NCBI GenBank assembly: GCA_947034885.2
Contig: OX344758.2
Span: forward strand, 3,536,501-3,600,500
Direction: 5' to 3'
Source of the DNA: Thuidium tamariscinum
Lineage: Eukaryota > Streptophyta > Bryopsida > Hypnales > Thuidiaceae
Length of the DNA: 64,000 bases
Position 1 is the first letter of the stretch, and each line of letters opens with the position of its first letter. The position numbers and the translations under genes were made by a program. The notes beneath the pieces are model-generated. The model was not told the DNA's origin and searched no databases. It worked only from the letters and a program-made list of their open reading frames with translations. Shown one piece after another: positions 1 through 13,530 of the stretch.

Positions 1-59
1 CCATTCGTTCAGTTCTCCTAATTCTTTTTTCACCTACATTCTCTGTCCATTCAATCTCT

Positions 60-640
60 AACAAATATTGACAATTTTAACCCTAGAACGTCTGGATCCA
101 TCTCCAAAATTGGCTACTTTGGAAAAATCATTATAAAGTATTATTTGTTGGAATATTTTGAACTTGATGTACAAATAAAAGTTGTAGATTATGAATTTCA
201 GATTCAATCTGTACAGTTAGATTCACCAATGCTTTCATCAAATTTTTTTTATAAATTTTGAAAAAGAAAATTCTGAATATCTTTTGAATTCAATTACAAG
301 CAAAATATTATCATTTTCTGAGTGAAACTTGTTGGAATGGATTTTAAATGAGGTTCTCTTCATATGCTGATTTTTTGAATTTTTTTTGTTCTTTCAATCT
401 ATGACCTCATTTTTACAAACCCAATTCTGAACTAAAATCATTGCAATTTTTGGCTTGACAAACTTCCACATTTGTAATTTTAGAAAAATATAAACTCTAG
501 TAACACCAAATCCAACCGACAGATAGGACAAAAACTTGATGAAGTATCACCACAAATTAGATGACTTGCATCCAAGCTATAATGAGAAAGAAAACTGAGT
601 TTCATTCTGTACATTGTCCAGAAATTGGACGTCGGCGCGC
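60..640 (+). repeat. dispersed repeat, copy 1 (partner 39980-40560)
   Basis: Long stretches match 39980-40560 in the same orientation, for example 'aaaatcattataaagtatt', 'gaggttctcttcatatg' and 'accaaatccaacc'. Both copies end near a 'cagaaa.t.gac' segment. They are diverged by substitutions and small indels. No coding capacity is visible. Confidence 0.75.
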
Positions 641-794
641 TTAGGGATTAATGGCCTCCGGAGTGATGAAAATTTTTAAATATATAAAGAGGTGAAATAT
701 AGATGATAATTTATTTATTTGTATTGGATACATATATTGTACAGTGGGGTACCAATTAAAATGGTGTTTTCAAATTTGCAACGAAAGAAATTAT

Positions 795-1465
795 GGTGCT
801 TCCAACTTTGACAACCTCTTGAGAACTAAAACATTGGTTTTTTACCATGAATTTTTTTTTCAAGATCATCTATAAGTTAAAACATGTGTGCCAAATTTCA
901 AAGCCACAATATTTGCACAAAAAAAGATATTCAAAATCTACCAACATGTGTTGTTATGAAAAAAATTTCACTACTTTCAACTTTGAACACACACATAAGG
1001 ATTGAATTTCTTTTTGCCATGAAATTTTTGGTATGAAATAAAATCTATGTTTGTAATATGTGTAAAAAATTTCAAGGTCAAAATATTAATACAAAAAAAG
1101 ATATTCAAAACCTACCAACATGTGTAGTTTTGAGATATTTTCACAATTGTCAACTTTGACACCTTCCCAAGGGCTACAAAATTAGTTCCTTCTGTTGAAT
1201 TTTATTTGGTGAAATCAATTCTATGTTGATAATATGTATTCCAAATTTCAAGTTCAAAAAACTTACCCAAAAAAAGACATTCAAAATCTCCCAAGATATG
1301 TAGCTCTAGGAAAGTTTTTACAATTGCTAACTTTGACACCCTCCCAAGGGCTGAAAAATTGTCTATTTAACATGAAATTTTGTCATGAGATCATCTCTAT
1401 GTTGATAATATGTGTGCTAAATTTCAAATTCAAATGACTTATCCAAAAAAAGATATTCAAAATCA
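795..1465. repeat. degenerate tandem satellite, ~180-bp unit, about 4 copies
   Basis: Four successive blocks start near 797, 977, 1157 and 1330. Each begins with a variant of 'caactttgacacc', continues through a 'catgaaattt' segment and a 'ttgataatatgtgt' segment, and ends with 'aaaaaaagatattcaaaatct'. The copies are clearly diverged, so this is an old array. Confidence 0.75.
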
Positions 1466-4329
1466 TAAGAAAAACACAATCATTTGCCAACAAAAGAAAA
1501 TACAAAATTTTGGTTAATTTAATGATAGTAACTAAGTAGAGTAAGTGATTTCCACTTTTCACACACAAAATAGTGAAATTAGTTTGTCCTACAATAATTT
1601 CTCAACATTTGACACTATTATGTAAATGTTTTTAGTAATTGTAAAAGAATGTACTATTTTTGAAATAGGTATTGTTGTAATTGGGACTCATGAACCTCCA
1701 TTTGTACAAATGGAAATATTTTTAGAAATATTTTTAGACTTTGATGGCTAGTAACCTAACTTTCCTCGATTTCACTCTTTTGTTTGTGTAGCTAAGTCCA
1801 CATAATTGCAACATGCTTACCTAGGCTGTAGTGGATTAAAATACTCCTGGCTTGAATGGGCTTTGCTCGATTGTACTGATTCGGGTGGATTGGCCCCCTC
1901 GCTCGGCCTTACCATGTTTTACCAGAGGTGCAATCAAAACAAAAAGTCCCCTAGTTTGGGCCATGATCACCCCTACTTGCTTAACCCCCTAGCTAATCTG
2001 GGGTCTCTAATTGCAAATATGAATTCAAAATTAACAAAAAAAAGATTTGTGTGAAAAATAAAAAATTACAGCATTTTACCCGAGTGACCGAGCGAGGGGG
2101 TCAGTTCTCCCTGCCCAATTTTGCTCTCTTTATTTCAAATGGGATATTATTTTTTTCTACTTTGCTTCCTTTTTCCCCTAAACACTGTGAATTCCATGTA
2201 TTGTGGGATACAGGCCACTATGGCGACCTTTTCAAATGATGCCGGTATCAATGCTTTGGAGGGTCGGTGGTGTTGAGTTTTTGCATCTCACCGCAAAGCT
2301 CACCTTAACCCTCCAGGGATTGAGGAGGCAATGGAAACCAGCTCCAAAAAACACCGGGATATTCCAATGGGATTCTGCCAACTGGACCCATCAACCTTTC
2401 AAGCAATTCACCTGTAAATGGTGACCATGGAAATCATTTCTAAGGGTGCCATGGGAATCAAGGGTTTAAGCCTTAAACGACCAGCCGGTGGCCATGAAAA
2501 TCCTGAATTTTGATACCGTGGGAATCATTAATTCGAAAAAATTTAAAAGCTTTTGTTGGAAGTCAAAGTCTTGTAGAAGATCTTCCCTTTCCACCTTTAA
2601 TTTTGAGGATGAATAATTGTATTTCTATCCTATACAAAAAAGATTCTCTCTTGTTCATGGACCAGAATATAGCTTGCGTGTCGTTTAGGGGTTAAAGAAC
2701 AATCCAAAAGCACTCATTGGATGTTAAACTATTCTACAAGACTTCTAATGTTTACATAAAATTATGAGGATGAATGGTTTCACTTTTGTCCTATGTAGAA
2801 GGATTCTTTATCATTCATTGGCAAAAAAAACTATTGTGGCATCCTTTATGGGTTGTTTATAATGCAAGTTTAATTTTCTTGAAAGTATAAAACCTCACGA
2901 TATTCATTCGGATAAGGAGAAAACAACCTAAAATTGTCAAAATAAGCAATTTTGTTGATTTTTCGAGGGACTTGCTTGTAGGGAAAAAAACCCAAGAAAA
3001 ACAAAAATATTTTTGTAGTATTAACAATTGAAAATCATGAATACAATCCCTAAAATTCTTTTGTGTATAGAGACCCAAAATTGATTTTAAAAAATTGTCT
3101 CCAAAACAAGGTCAAAATCTTCACCAATATTTATTTTTTAACAAATTCAACTATAGGATACTTTGGTTAACTTGTTCAAGTACATTGTTCCAAAATTTTA
3201 GAGAGAATATCTCCACCAATTGGATGTTCAATAAGCTTAAACCTTAGCTTTTCCAGACCTTCTAAGAGGTGAAGTTTTGTCTTTCAATATTTTTAGGAGA
3301 AAAAACATGTGTATCCTATAACTTGTGCATTTTAGTCAATAAGTTGAAAAACATGTTGAGAATACATTCAAAAAAAATTTAAGCAAAAAACTTCATATTC
3401 ATTTTTTTTAAATTGTAAAGTAGAAAAGTGTTACTAAATGAAAGATAAATGTAATATGCCAATAACTTTTAGACAAATATGAGGATCATGAATCCAAATG
3501 GTGAGAATGTTCTAGTAAAAAATTCATGTAATTTTATTTCATTTGAAAAATTTCAAAGTTAGAAGCAAAAGATGACTCCATTTGTTGCTCGGATTGTTGC
3601 TTCAACCTTTCATTGGCCACAAAAGAAACTCTTCATAATTTTTACCTCATTATTCAAAATCAAATTTGAAATTCAACAGTTCAAATGTTTTTGAAGAGTT
3701 ATCAATCCCTACAATCTCAAAAGAATAAATAATATTCTTTTAAAACATATTTTGTTGCCTAATTTGACATTAAAATCCCAAAAATCCTTTTTACTTTTGC
3801 ATTATTTATCGGATTGACATGAAACAAAGCTTCACAAGCAAATTATGATGAATAGTATCCATCTTAGGAAATTCATCCTAACAGTCCAAATTATGAGGTC
3901 AAGAGAGCTTGCCTAAGTTGTCTTACAGCGACCAAAGTAAACTACTTGGTCTTCTAAGAATTAATTCATAATAGTTAAATAAACACATCACCAAATTCCA
4001 TTGACCCCAATTTTGGTGCTTCAAAGAATTCTTCTTATGTTTTTTTCAAACTCTAACTCCTTGTCTCTCATTTCATATACTATACAATTAATTCTAATAC
4101 CTTTAGAAAATCAAACATGCCATAATTGCCTTAATAGCAAAACCAATAGGAAGAAATCCTTGTCTACAATGACTTGTAGAAGTGGACTTTGAATTCAAAT
4201 ATATTTTTAAAATTTGAAAAAATAAAATTCAAATGTTTTCATATGGTATCCAAAAAAACACATATTTAAAAGTTTTTCATTTTTCTCTTCATTCCTCGTC
4301 ATTAGTGATTTTTTCTAGAAAAAATTTCT

Positions 4330-4960
4330 AAGTTTTTGATTAGTTTAACCCTTAGAGGATCATAGCCATTTTTCTATCAAAAAACACTAAAATCTATCAT
4401 TTTTGTTGTGTTCACCCAAAGAAAACAAACAAAACATTTTTAAAAATCTAATTGTGGGATCTTGTACTTTATTTGTCTAAGATTAAGTAGTATGAATTTT
4501 GTGAAATTTGATTTTACAAAGTGGAAGATATTAGCATTCAAATTTGAAAAAAAACACTTTTTTGAACACTAGCTTGCAATTTTAGATGACTTTGTCATTA
4601 ACCATTTGTACACTTTTTTTGCACTAAATGAACTTTGAATTAAAAGAATTTTGTCTTAAAAAATTGAATTGAAACTACAAAAAAAACTTTTAACAAAATA
4701 TGCTTGATTTTCATTCTTTAAAAAATTGTTCAATAGAAGTAGGTCAAAGATTAAATGAAAAACAAAATTGTTAATAGCTTTAAGATAGGATTGAAATACA
4801 ATAATCCCAATGGTGAGATTGTTCTCACAAACAACCTTAACCTTGTGAAACTATTTAAAAAAAAATTGTGAATATTAAGTATACAATTGAATTCTATAAA
4901 TTATTTTTTCAAGAAAATTCTCAAATTACCCATAAAATATTATCTTAAAGAAAAAAAAAT
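4330..4960 (+). repeat. dispersed repeat, copy 1 (partner 63380-64000)
   Basis: This aligns in direct orientation with the last ~620 bases of the window. Shared landmarks are 'ggatcttgtactttat/cttgtc', 'ttttttgcacta' and 'aataatcccaatggtgagatt'. The second copy probably runs past the window edge. It is a non-coding repeat of unknown class. Confidence 0.7.
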
Positions 4961-7275
4961 TGTAATTGTAATTTCAAGTTGTTGTGGATTTACTTTTCTT
5001 CTTACCATAAGGTATAACTTTTGATTGTGGGCATTGATTGAAATGAAAATTATATTTTCACAAATCTAATAATTTTTCCTATCTTTTGAGATCATGGGAA
5101 CCTAGCCAAAATATATTTTGTCCCTTGAGGGTACAATGGATTCAACCATTGTTATCTAGGTTGATTTTAACAAGGCCACAATGAAGGTGTACACTCCTTG
5201 AAAGTGAGCCAAATTTTTTGACATCTTGACTACAGTAATTATGCTCAAATTTGTGCTTGGATGATTTTAAGTATAATTACAATATATTCTTTCTTTTCAA
5301 TATATACAAATAGAGCATATATGTACGTACACCCATAATTGATACTTCTTGATATTAGTAAAAGCATGGGCCTTTTAAATTAGAAAAATAATCCCTATCA
5401 AGACCCTACTAGTAAGCTTGAGAAGATGTAGGTCTTTCAAGAGATGTTTCTTAAGTGTACACAATCCATATTTTTGTTGGTGAAAATGTACACCTATTTA
5501 TGAGAGCCAAAATCAAACCATTTAATAATAAGAATAGTACTTAATTAATGGATTTTTTGGACACATTTAAGTGTAATTACAATGTTATGAGAGCTTAAAT
5601 TTGATTTCTATATGATTTCTACAAAATAGTGAAATTAGATCGCTTTACACAATTAGACTGCATTATATCAAGAAAGTTATTTCACAAGCCATCAAAGTGA
5701 ACAAATATTTCTAAAGATATTTCTATTTGTGTACATAGAGATTCATGAATCCCAATGACAACAATACCAAATTCAAAAGTAGTGCATTCTTATACAATAA
5801 CTAAAAATGTTTACTTAGTATCAAATATCAAGAAATTAGTGTGGGGCATTAGATGTTTTTTGAGGGTTTAGAAGACTATTTCAAGCCTGTTTCCAATGCT
5901 AGGAACAATCAAAATTAAAAAAAATTCTTAAATTTTTTTTAAGATTATTATATGATGTGGCAATCTCTCAACCACGTCAAATCGTTTACATGGCAATTCC
6001 CACAATATTCCCACAACATTCCCATAGTCGGTAACTTGCAATCTTCTAAACCGTAGAAAAACATCTAATTCAATCTGATAACAAAACATTATATAGAGAT
6101 ATAACTACAAATTCTTCACATGCATGTACATTTTGAGCCTTCTTTCTATTGTCAATAAGATCTAATGTATGTAATGTATTTCAATAAAAGAGACTATGGT
6201 ACATATATCCATTTTTAAAATGTATACTAAAAATGTTGAAAATAAGTAGGTACTTGGTGTACAATATTCAAACCATAAAAAGTAAAATTTGGACATGGTT
6301 CTAGAAATTTATGTAGTTAAAGTTCCAAAATTCTTAATGAAACCATCATATCCAGATCATATTAAGAGTGTTTCAAATTCTTTTTAGAATTGCCAATAAG
6401 GTCACAATGCACTTGTAATAATTTAACAATAGAAGCTACTCTGTATGGCATGAATGTTCAACTACTAGACTTCCTACCTTACAGTCAACTTTCTCTAATT
6501 GCACACTTCCTACCTAAAATCACACACTTTGTAAAATCATGCACGTCAAATTCTTGCCTAAATTATACTCCCATTATTTACGAGAGTCTATAATTGGCTT
6601 TAAAAACACCTATTTTCAAAACTTTAAAAATTTGTAGCTTATTCATTAAGTCTCAAAAAAAATGTGTTCTAAGAAAATCTAGAATATCTGACCCCACACA
6701 AAAAAATTCCAATATAACAATGCAAACAATACTGAATTGCTTATTTGTGTGATTTTAGGTGAAGTTGTCTCCTCTCTGTTGACATACTCTGTAATTGCAC
6801 AATCTCTTTACATTCGTCATGTGAAGGTACGAACAAAAGTGGTAGCTGCAATTATCCCCAATGCAATCATCTTCACTATTAATGAAAAAAGTAGGGCCCA
6901 CACTAAATTAATATACAGATTCTCAAAATACCAACTTCCAAGCATATCTTGCATTGCTTTGAGTTCATTCAAGCATTCACATGTTCAAATGAGTACAGCG
7001 AAAAGACAAAAGTCACACGAAACAGCAACAAAGAAACGTGCTTGCAAGAAACGTGCAGATACAAAAGCAAAAATAAGTAAATTAAGTTGAAGGTTACACA
7101 ATTTCTTTCACGACAAAGAGCTAGAATTAACACGTGGATGCGTAACAGAACGACCCACGTTATATAAAATCATGCTAAGCTAAATACAAATGTCTTTTAC
7201 AGTACAACCAATTAGATCCACGTCGTGTACAAAGCCACACTTCTAAATCTTCTCACTTGTGGGAAAACCGCCAAG

Positions 7276-10257
7276 TCAAGCATGCCGAGGATCCTTACCA
7301 AAGCCCATGAGGACGTGGGTGACCATCATGTTGCCACGGCGCCATGTTTCTGCCAAACGCCCCACCAGTGGTAACCTCACAGACTGCCTGTCCCACAATG
7401 GATTCTCGTCCCACCTGCAAACAATAACATAAGTTTAATTCCTTGTTGTGAGATTGGCTGTAAAGTGAATGTTCACATAGAAAGATTCTAATCTAAAACT
7501 AAGTTATTCTTCACATGCAATAGATCGAAACAGCTGGTTGGATCAGAATCTTACGTGTCATGGAAATTCGACTTATAACAAACTAAGATAATTGTAGAAA
7601 AATGTGTACTGGAAACCGCCCTCGCTATGGATATCAACCTACAAGTTTTCGAGATATTCAAGTGAAAGTAATAATTCAATTCTTTCTTGACTGCAAATCA
7701 GGGTTTGCGTTGAAATCAGACTCTTAAGTATGTGGAATTGCTTACCTAAAAGATGCAAATTAAATTCTTTGCATATGCAATAATTACGAAAGTTGATTGG
7801 GTCATCCTCTTACGTGTCGTGAAAATTTAGGAGAAACATTCAGAATTGTAGAGAAAATGTGAAACCACCCTCCCAGTTATTGGATATCCAACTTACAAGT
7901 CTACGTGTCGCACAACTTTTCCTTCTTCGATCTGCAGAACATAACTATCCGTGATCAGAAACCTTATCCTTCGCCTAGATTGACCAACAACAACTCAATT
8001 GCAAAAACTTTCACCAATTCATTGACTTACTTGGACGCATTCGCAATTGGTGAAAGCATAACTAAATTTCTATGGCCACTGATCTTCAAGTGGACATGGA
8101 ATTGTCTATTATCCCTTCAGTAGTGAACTACTATCGAAGGGATTTTGAATGAATAACTGTTTTGAATGATATCAACAAATTCAACTCTTGCACCCAAAGA
8201 TCTCTTCATTTCCCTAAACATCTCCCAAAAGTCACACTCCAAGGTTGAAAATGCTTCTTAATGAGAAGCAAATAATGTCCCCAACTTTGCATCCTTGTGT
8301 GTAAGTTCGACAACCGAGATGATCAACCTCCGAACAAATACATTCAGAAGAGAATTAGTTATGATGCCCTCATACTAACCTGAAGTTTGATGAGAGAGCG
8401 CATGTCGATGGTCTTCGACAAAATCTTGTACTGCTGCAGGTTATGAAGCCGAATCTGCCATACGTCCACTAACGTTTATCATCCAGTGCGATAAGCAAAT
8501 GAAGATGAGATTGATACAGTGAAACAAAGCAAGCGCAAGCGATCACTTTAGAAAACACGATATCATCAGTCACAATGCTCTTGGCCCAGCAATGTTGATA
8601 AGTCATAACAGACCAACGACTCGTGGTTTAAAATGACCACTTCAAGTGATCATGTTGTGAAAAACAGTAATACAGATGGGACCAAATTCTACAATAGTTA
8701 GAATTAATGAAGAGCATCGCACGATTTGGGCAAAAAAGACATAGAGTTGGACAAAAGAAAGCTTCGATATGACTTATTCAAAAATGCTGAAAAAAACATA
8801 GGGGACAGTTTGGAAGAGAAGACTAGTAAGCATAATACCTCTCCAGAATTGGGAGTCTTCTCTTCCTCTTCTACAGTGTACTCCAACATCTTACCCTCCT
8901 TGAAAACCTGTCAGCTTTCAACAGTCAGTACAGTCTGAAGAAATACATCAAACCTCAAACGTTTATCAGCACAAATTTTTCGAAAACACTCTTTGTGGAA
9001 CTCAAGCAGTGACTAGATAAAGATAAAGTCCGTAGAGTCTCGTAATGATATTGAAGCAAACATATGGTTCATTCTGCACAATTTCACCACTTTAAATACT
9101 GATACCTACGAAAACATTATATACAAGATTTATCACATGCATTTAAAAATTGTCAATGAGGATGAATTAACCTCAGTAACATGGAGCTAGCACAAATGTG
9201 AAGGCTGAGAATAATACCTTGGGAATGGAATAGAATGCAGATTTTATCTGAGCCACACTGCAAACCAACCGTGACCACCCAAAACATTAGCTAAAACTTG
9301 TGATGAAAATGTTCTCCAAGGATGACGTATCAATCCAACGTATTTGTAAAAGGCTTGACTCAAAAGACCGAAATAAAAAAATTATCATTAACCCTACAAT
9401 CCTGAGTGATCAGACTCAGGTTGATCCAAGTCAAAAACCCTTTACAAGTTCAAAAAACGAATTCTAGTCTCTAGTTTCTATGGATGTGTTCGCGTGGAGA
9501 AAGATTAGAAAAATAATTTGATTTATTTGAAAGATTAATTGGAATTGCAAGTTGATTTATCTTGTAATATCTTGGAGAACACATACACTTTCTTCCACTT
9601 GAAAATTTTTAAGTACCAATTTCGATAAATTTCTGTGAGTAAACCAAGCATATATGTGCATGTTCGAATACACTATTATAAGCTTCGTTCTCTAGGAATT
9701 AATTAGCAGGATACAAATCCATTTGAGAAATACAAACAGTACGCACTACTGTAGTTCACTTTCTGCAAGAAGAAACTAAAAAACTAAAAGCAACACATGC
9801 ATTGGGATTTTAGAAATCAGCTTACCCATTAGCTCTCATGAGAGGATCCTCGAAAGTGGCATTAGGGGCGTATATCTCGTAATCAGCAGCTGTTGCTTTG
9901 CAGTTGTACCTATAAGATGAAAAAAAACAGAATTAAAATCTTTCCCAAATGGTCCTCGTTTCTTTCCATGAGTATTGTTACTCTGAGGGTGCAAGAATCC
10001 CAAAAGCCATCAAAATGTCAAACTCCCAGTACTCTCCAAAGTCTACCAAACTAACCCCTTAAAAATAAAAAATTCACGGTATTGATATATAACCATTTTC
10101 TTGATCGTAAAATGATAAATAATATCCAGAAGGGGCCAATCTGTATAAGAAGAACAACCAAGAGGTCGACTCACAAGTTGAGTATGTGCGGAATGATATT
10201 CGTGGCAAGTCGCCCGAGCTCCTTGCTTTTATCAACACTTGCCATCCCAGTCGCCAT
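7276..10257 (-). CDS. NTF2/SnoaL-like family protein (7 coding exons)
   Basis: I assembled seven exons by hand: 10257-10175, 9909-9826, 9257-9218, 8907-8839, 8454-8380, 7931-7897 and 7414-7276. All introns have GT donors and AG acceptors, and the phases join without a break into 174 residues ending in TGA. The order of motifs is typical of small NTF2-fold plant proteins: an N-terminal helix, then YEIYAPNATFEDPL, a VAQIKSAFYSIPKVF helix, IEEGKVVRHVDLWDENPLW, and a C-terminal RLAETWRRGNMMVTHVLMGF segment. NTF2/SnoaL folds are cone-shaped alpha+beta barrels, often ligand-binding, and the role of this member is unknown. The start ATG lies two bases into its exon. A likely 5'-UTR exon ends at 10535 (donor GTGAGA); its frame into the ATG has a stop upstream and no ATG after it. 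A transit peptide encoded by a differently spliced first exon remains possible. The least certain junction is the acceptor at 8454. Confidence 0.8.
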
Positions 10258-10534
10258 TCCTGCACACAATTCCCACCCATTTCCGCAAATTCATTCACCA
10301 AAAAAAACGATACTCCAATTCCCAGTCTAAAAAACCCTAAAGAACTTAAAATTTCTTATTTACAAAATACCCAATTCAATTGTAAGAAACAACCCATATA
10401 GACCCCAAATTCTACATCACCAGAATCTGTGAAAAGCACTCAATGCTCAAATTATTCACAAAACCACTCAAATTACACAAAACGAAAGCTCCCAGATAAC
10501 CTCCCCAAACCATGAGCAACAACCCAAATCTCAC

Positions 10535-10920
10535 CGGGAATGCTGGCCACAGCTCGACTTGCAATCGCAACACACCAGCAAATGTATCTCTCGGGCAATT
10601 ACAGTCGCTCTCTACACCAGAAGTGCACGGCAAACTTTTCGTGAAGTGCAGATTCTTCGTGGACAGAAATCGGTCTCTCCAGTTGCTTGGAATTGCTGAA
10701 ATTTGTGCAGGGAACTGAAATGAAGAAGATGAAGATGCGTGGAGTTGAGATTTTGTATCGAACTTCCCTTCGGTGATGGGCGTACAGTAGATTACTTTTT
10801 GAGTCAGCATTTGTGAGCATGCCAGTGAGAGCTTTGTTGCATGAGCGATGAGCCAAGGAGTATCGAGCAAGTGGAAAGTGCAGAAGGAGGGAGGTGGCGG
10901 TGTTTGGGGTGGACAGCATG
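10535..10920 (-). promoter_or_regulatory. probable 5'-UTR exon and promoter-proximal region of the NTF2-like gene
   Basis: This block is GC-richer than its surroundings. It ends at 10535 in a good donor that pairs with the acceptor before the start exon (10259). Open frames here end before the splice or do not join in frame with the ATG, so a leader is more likely than coding. No TATA box was chosen with confidence. Confidence 0.4.
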
Positions 10921-10998
10921 GAAGTCTGCGTGTTCAGCCCAGGTGTTGGAAGGAAAAGAGTCTCTCTTGCAATTCACGTACTAGGAGGGCAGTTTGCC

Positions 10999-11329
10999 TA
11001 AGGTAAGAGGTCCTATAATGGACCATCTAAGGACTGAAACAGAATTTCAGGGAGGTAAAACTTCTAGAAATATTTTTCTGTAAATTTTTCTTGAAAGGCA
11101 AGTAGAATTGACATCTAACCCAAGTTGTTTCATATTTTTCTGAACTTTGTGGAATCAGTTATCAAATTTTGAAGTTGAAAGGGCATAGGGCTTTAAAATG
11201 GTGCCCTAGCTACAATGTACACTGTCAGTACATTGCTGAAGGCTATGAAAATGAAACATGTACAAGTATTGTACATTTAAGATAGGGCACCATTTTAGAA
11301 CCTGCTCCATTTAAGAGCCTTCTACCTTA
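10999..11329 (-). mobile_element. MITE family 1, copy B (inverted relative to copy A)
   Basis: A 331-bp element bounded by terminal inverted repeats: TAAGGTAAGAGGTCC at the left and AGAGCCTTCTACCTTA at the right. Its interior matches copy A at 11509-11826 in inverted orientation. It contains no ORF and is therefore non-autonomous. Confidence 0.7.
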
Positions 11330-11369
11330 CAGAGTCTTGCCAAAAATGTATACTACGGGAACATGAGCA

Positions 11370-11945
11370 CTAAGGTGAGTACACCTCAAATCACATAAAT
11401 AAGCAATTCAGCATAGTTTCCATTATTATATTGGAAAATGGTTTGTGGTTTGTGTTGGTAGTCAGAAAGGGATTCAAGATTCTCACTTAGGAGGCATTTT
11501 TTGGACACTAAGGTAGGAGGCTCAAACTCCAACATGGCATTTAGAACCAAACATGGCTCAGAGGTACATTTTGATTTCTGCAATATTCTAAAATGTACAA
11601 ATTGTGTACATTCTAGGTAGTGGTCGCTTTTAGAGCCTTGTAGTTTTCAACTTCAAAATTTCATAACTAATTCCATAAAGATTCAAAAAATAAGAAACAA
11701 CTTGGGTTGGATGTCATTTCCTCTTGTCTTTCAAAGAAAATTTATTGAAAAATATTTCAAGATGTTTTCCCTCCCCAAAATTCAGCTTTAGCGCTTAGAT
11801 GGTCACTTTATGGACCTCCTACCTTATATGAGTAAACTACAAATTTTCAAAGTAATGAAAATAGATGTTCTTAAAAGTATTCATAGACAAGAATCTGTAG
11901 TATGTAATTTCAGAAAGTGTGCACTTTTAGGTGTAGTTACCCTAG
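11370..11945. mobile_element. MITE family 2 element (outer), interrupted by a family 1 MITE
   Basis: The ends are CTAAGGTGAGTACACCT and, inverted, AGGTGTAGTTACCCTAG. Related termini (CTAAGGTGGGTACACC) bound elements at 52580 and 53028. The family 1 copy at 11509-11826 sits inside, so the family 2 element was here first. Confidence 0.6.
11509..11826 (+). mobile_element. MITE family 1, copy A (nested)
   Basis: An element of about 318 bp with TAAGGTAGGAGGCTC at the left and GGACCTCCTACCTTA at the right. Related copies are at 10999-11329, 55454-55784 and 58810-59126, with degraded pieces near 49860 and 50370. No coding capacity. Confidence 0.7.
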
Positions 11946-12181
11946 AACATTCACTATTGTAGATGAAACTTGGGATGTATAAATCCACTGGTATAACTAT
12001 TATATTCTTCATTCTATTTTAATGTTGCTATTCATATAGTGTTACTCCGACAAACATCGGGGCACAATAAATAGAACTTTCATCATTGATTTTTGCAGAT
12101 TGTACTTCAATTCACTCAAAGTTTTATCATCAATAATTGTCAAATGTTCTTTAGTTCTATCACAAACACTATAGGTGGCAA

Positions 12182-12294
12182 AGAATCCAAACTATTAGTA
12201 ATCAAGTTTCTTTGCACTCTAAATAGTGTTATAGGTACTTGTAATACTATTTAGAGTACAAAGAAAAACTTGATCACTAATAGTTTGGATTCTT
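12182..12294. repeat. long near-perfect hairpin (113 bp)
   Basis: The arm beginning AGAATCCAAACTATTAGT returns as its reverse complement at the right end. The arms are about 50 bp with a few mismatches and a loop of about 10 bp around 12230-12245. It could be a foldback MITE or a small-RNA-producing hairpin. Confidence 0.75.
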
Positions 12295-13380
12295 AGAATC
12301 ATGGGAGCAACACTAAGCAAAATTGTCTCAAATACTATAGTGGTATCTATTTAGTGTGAATCACACTAAATAGAATGATCAGTGTAATAGTCAAGTTTGT
12401 TATGCAGATCTTCTTGTAGGTCATTTTCCTAATCTACATAGCCCAAATTTGTACTAATAATTTGTAAAGCAAAAGAAGCAAAAGAATATTTTAAATGATC
12501 CAAAGCAATTGAAATTTGTTGCAAAATTGTATACAAAAATTGTCAGCAAACGATGCAATGATTGAATTCACCAAATTTGAAGAGATTAGTACTTAGTTGC
12601 ACTAAATTTAATGTTTTCCATATAAAATAATCCCTCAATGTAATTAAGATTTAAATAACAAGTACTTAGTATTCCATTGTCCAATAAAAGGCATGTACTT
12701 TTGTAATTAAACAATATGATGCCAAAAATGGGTGGAAATAGGGGGAAAAAAATTGTATCGTCCTTGACAAGTACGCAATTAAATTCAATTAAGCTCCTCA
12801 ATTGAGACCATTCTAGAGGCCTCTTTAAGGGTTCATAAATCTTCTAATAAATACATGCACACCCTAGTTTTTCAAAAGCAATTTGTATGCAATTCAAATA
12901 CATATTAGGCCAATGACAATAGAAGAAAAACTTGTTTGCCACAATTGGCTAAAATGTAACTAAGTGTCCTATACAACTATCTTGCTACTTTAGACCTCTC
13001 CATTTGCACCAAATTAGTTGTCATTGTTTTATGTCATTATTTTAAATCATTACTCTATTGTTATAACTGCAAAACAGTTGTGGAATGAAGCATAGAAAAT
13101 GCTTTAGCTACAAAACAATCATAGAATGAACTATAGGATTACGAGAGTTGTAAAAGAGTTCAAATTTAAAACAAATGAGAACTAATTACCATTCATCATT
13201 AATCACAATTGCCAATGTAGGTAAATATGTGCTTTATGGAATCTATTGTGTCAATTTGTAGTTGCAAAAAACAACTAGGAAACAACTAGGATGTAAATGC
13301 AACTATAAAATGACAAATAGTTGTTTCTTACTCACATTCTAGTCGCTTCCTAGTCGTTTCTTAGTTGCATCTTAGTTGCA

Positions 13381-13530
13381 TCCTAATTACAATCATTCTA
13401 GTTGTCGCATTCTAACCATTTGCTAGTTGTTTCTTAGTTGCATCTTAGTTGCATCCTAATTACAATCATTCTAGTTGTCGCATTCTAACCATTTGCTAGT
13501 TGTTTCTTAGTTGCATCCTAGTCATGTCCA
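13381..13530. repeat. tandem repeat, 73-bp unit, about 2 copies
   Basis: The block starting 'tcctaattacaatcattcta' at 13381 repeats almost exactly at 13454. It lies in a wider stretch (13.3-13.55 kb) of degenerate 'tcttagttgcat' and 'ctagttgt' variants. Confidence 0.8.

Larger units (their letters stand above)
1..7275. other. AT-rich intergenic region, no supported gene
   Basis: No convincing coding sequence is seen here. ORFs are short and their composition matches the AT-rich background. The stretch holds a degenerate satellite (795-1465), one copy of a dispersed repeat (about 60-640, related to 39980-40560), a slightly GC-richer block at 1.8-2.7 kb with no recognised product, and a dispersed repeat at about 4330-4960 that returns at the right end of the window. 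The longest ORF, 6737-7090, resembles no family I know and has a lysine-rich low-complexity tail, so I do not call it. Confidence 0.7.

Noticed and set aside
6737-7090. 117-codon ORF before the NTF2-like gene
   Set aside because: No family resemblance, low-complexity lysine-rich end, background composition, and it lies directly downstream of a well-supported gene on the other strand.
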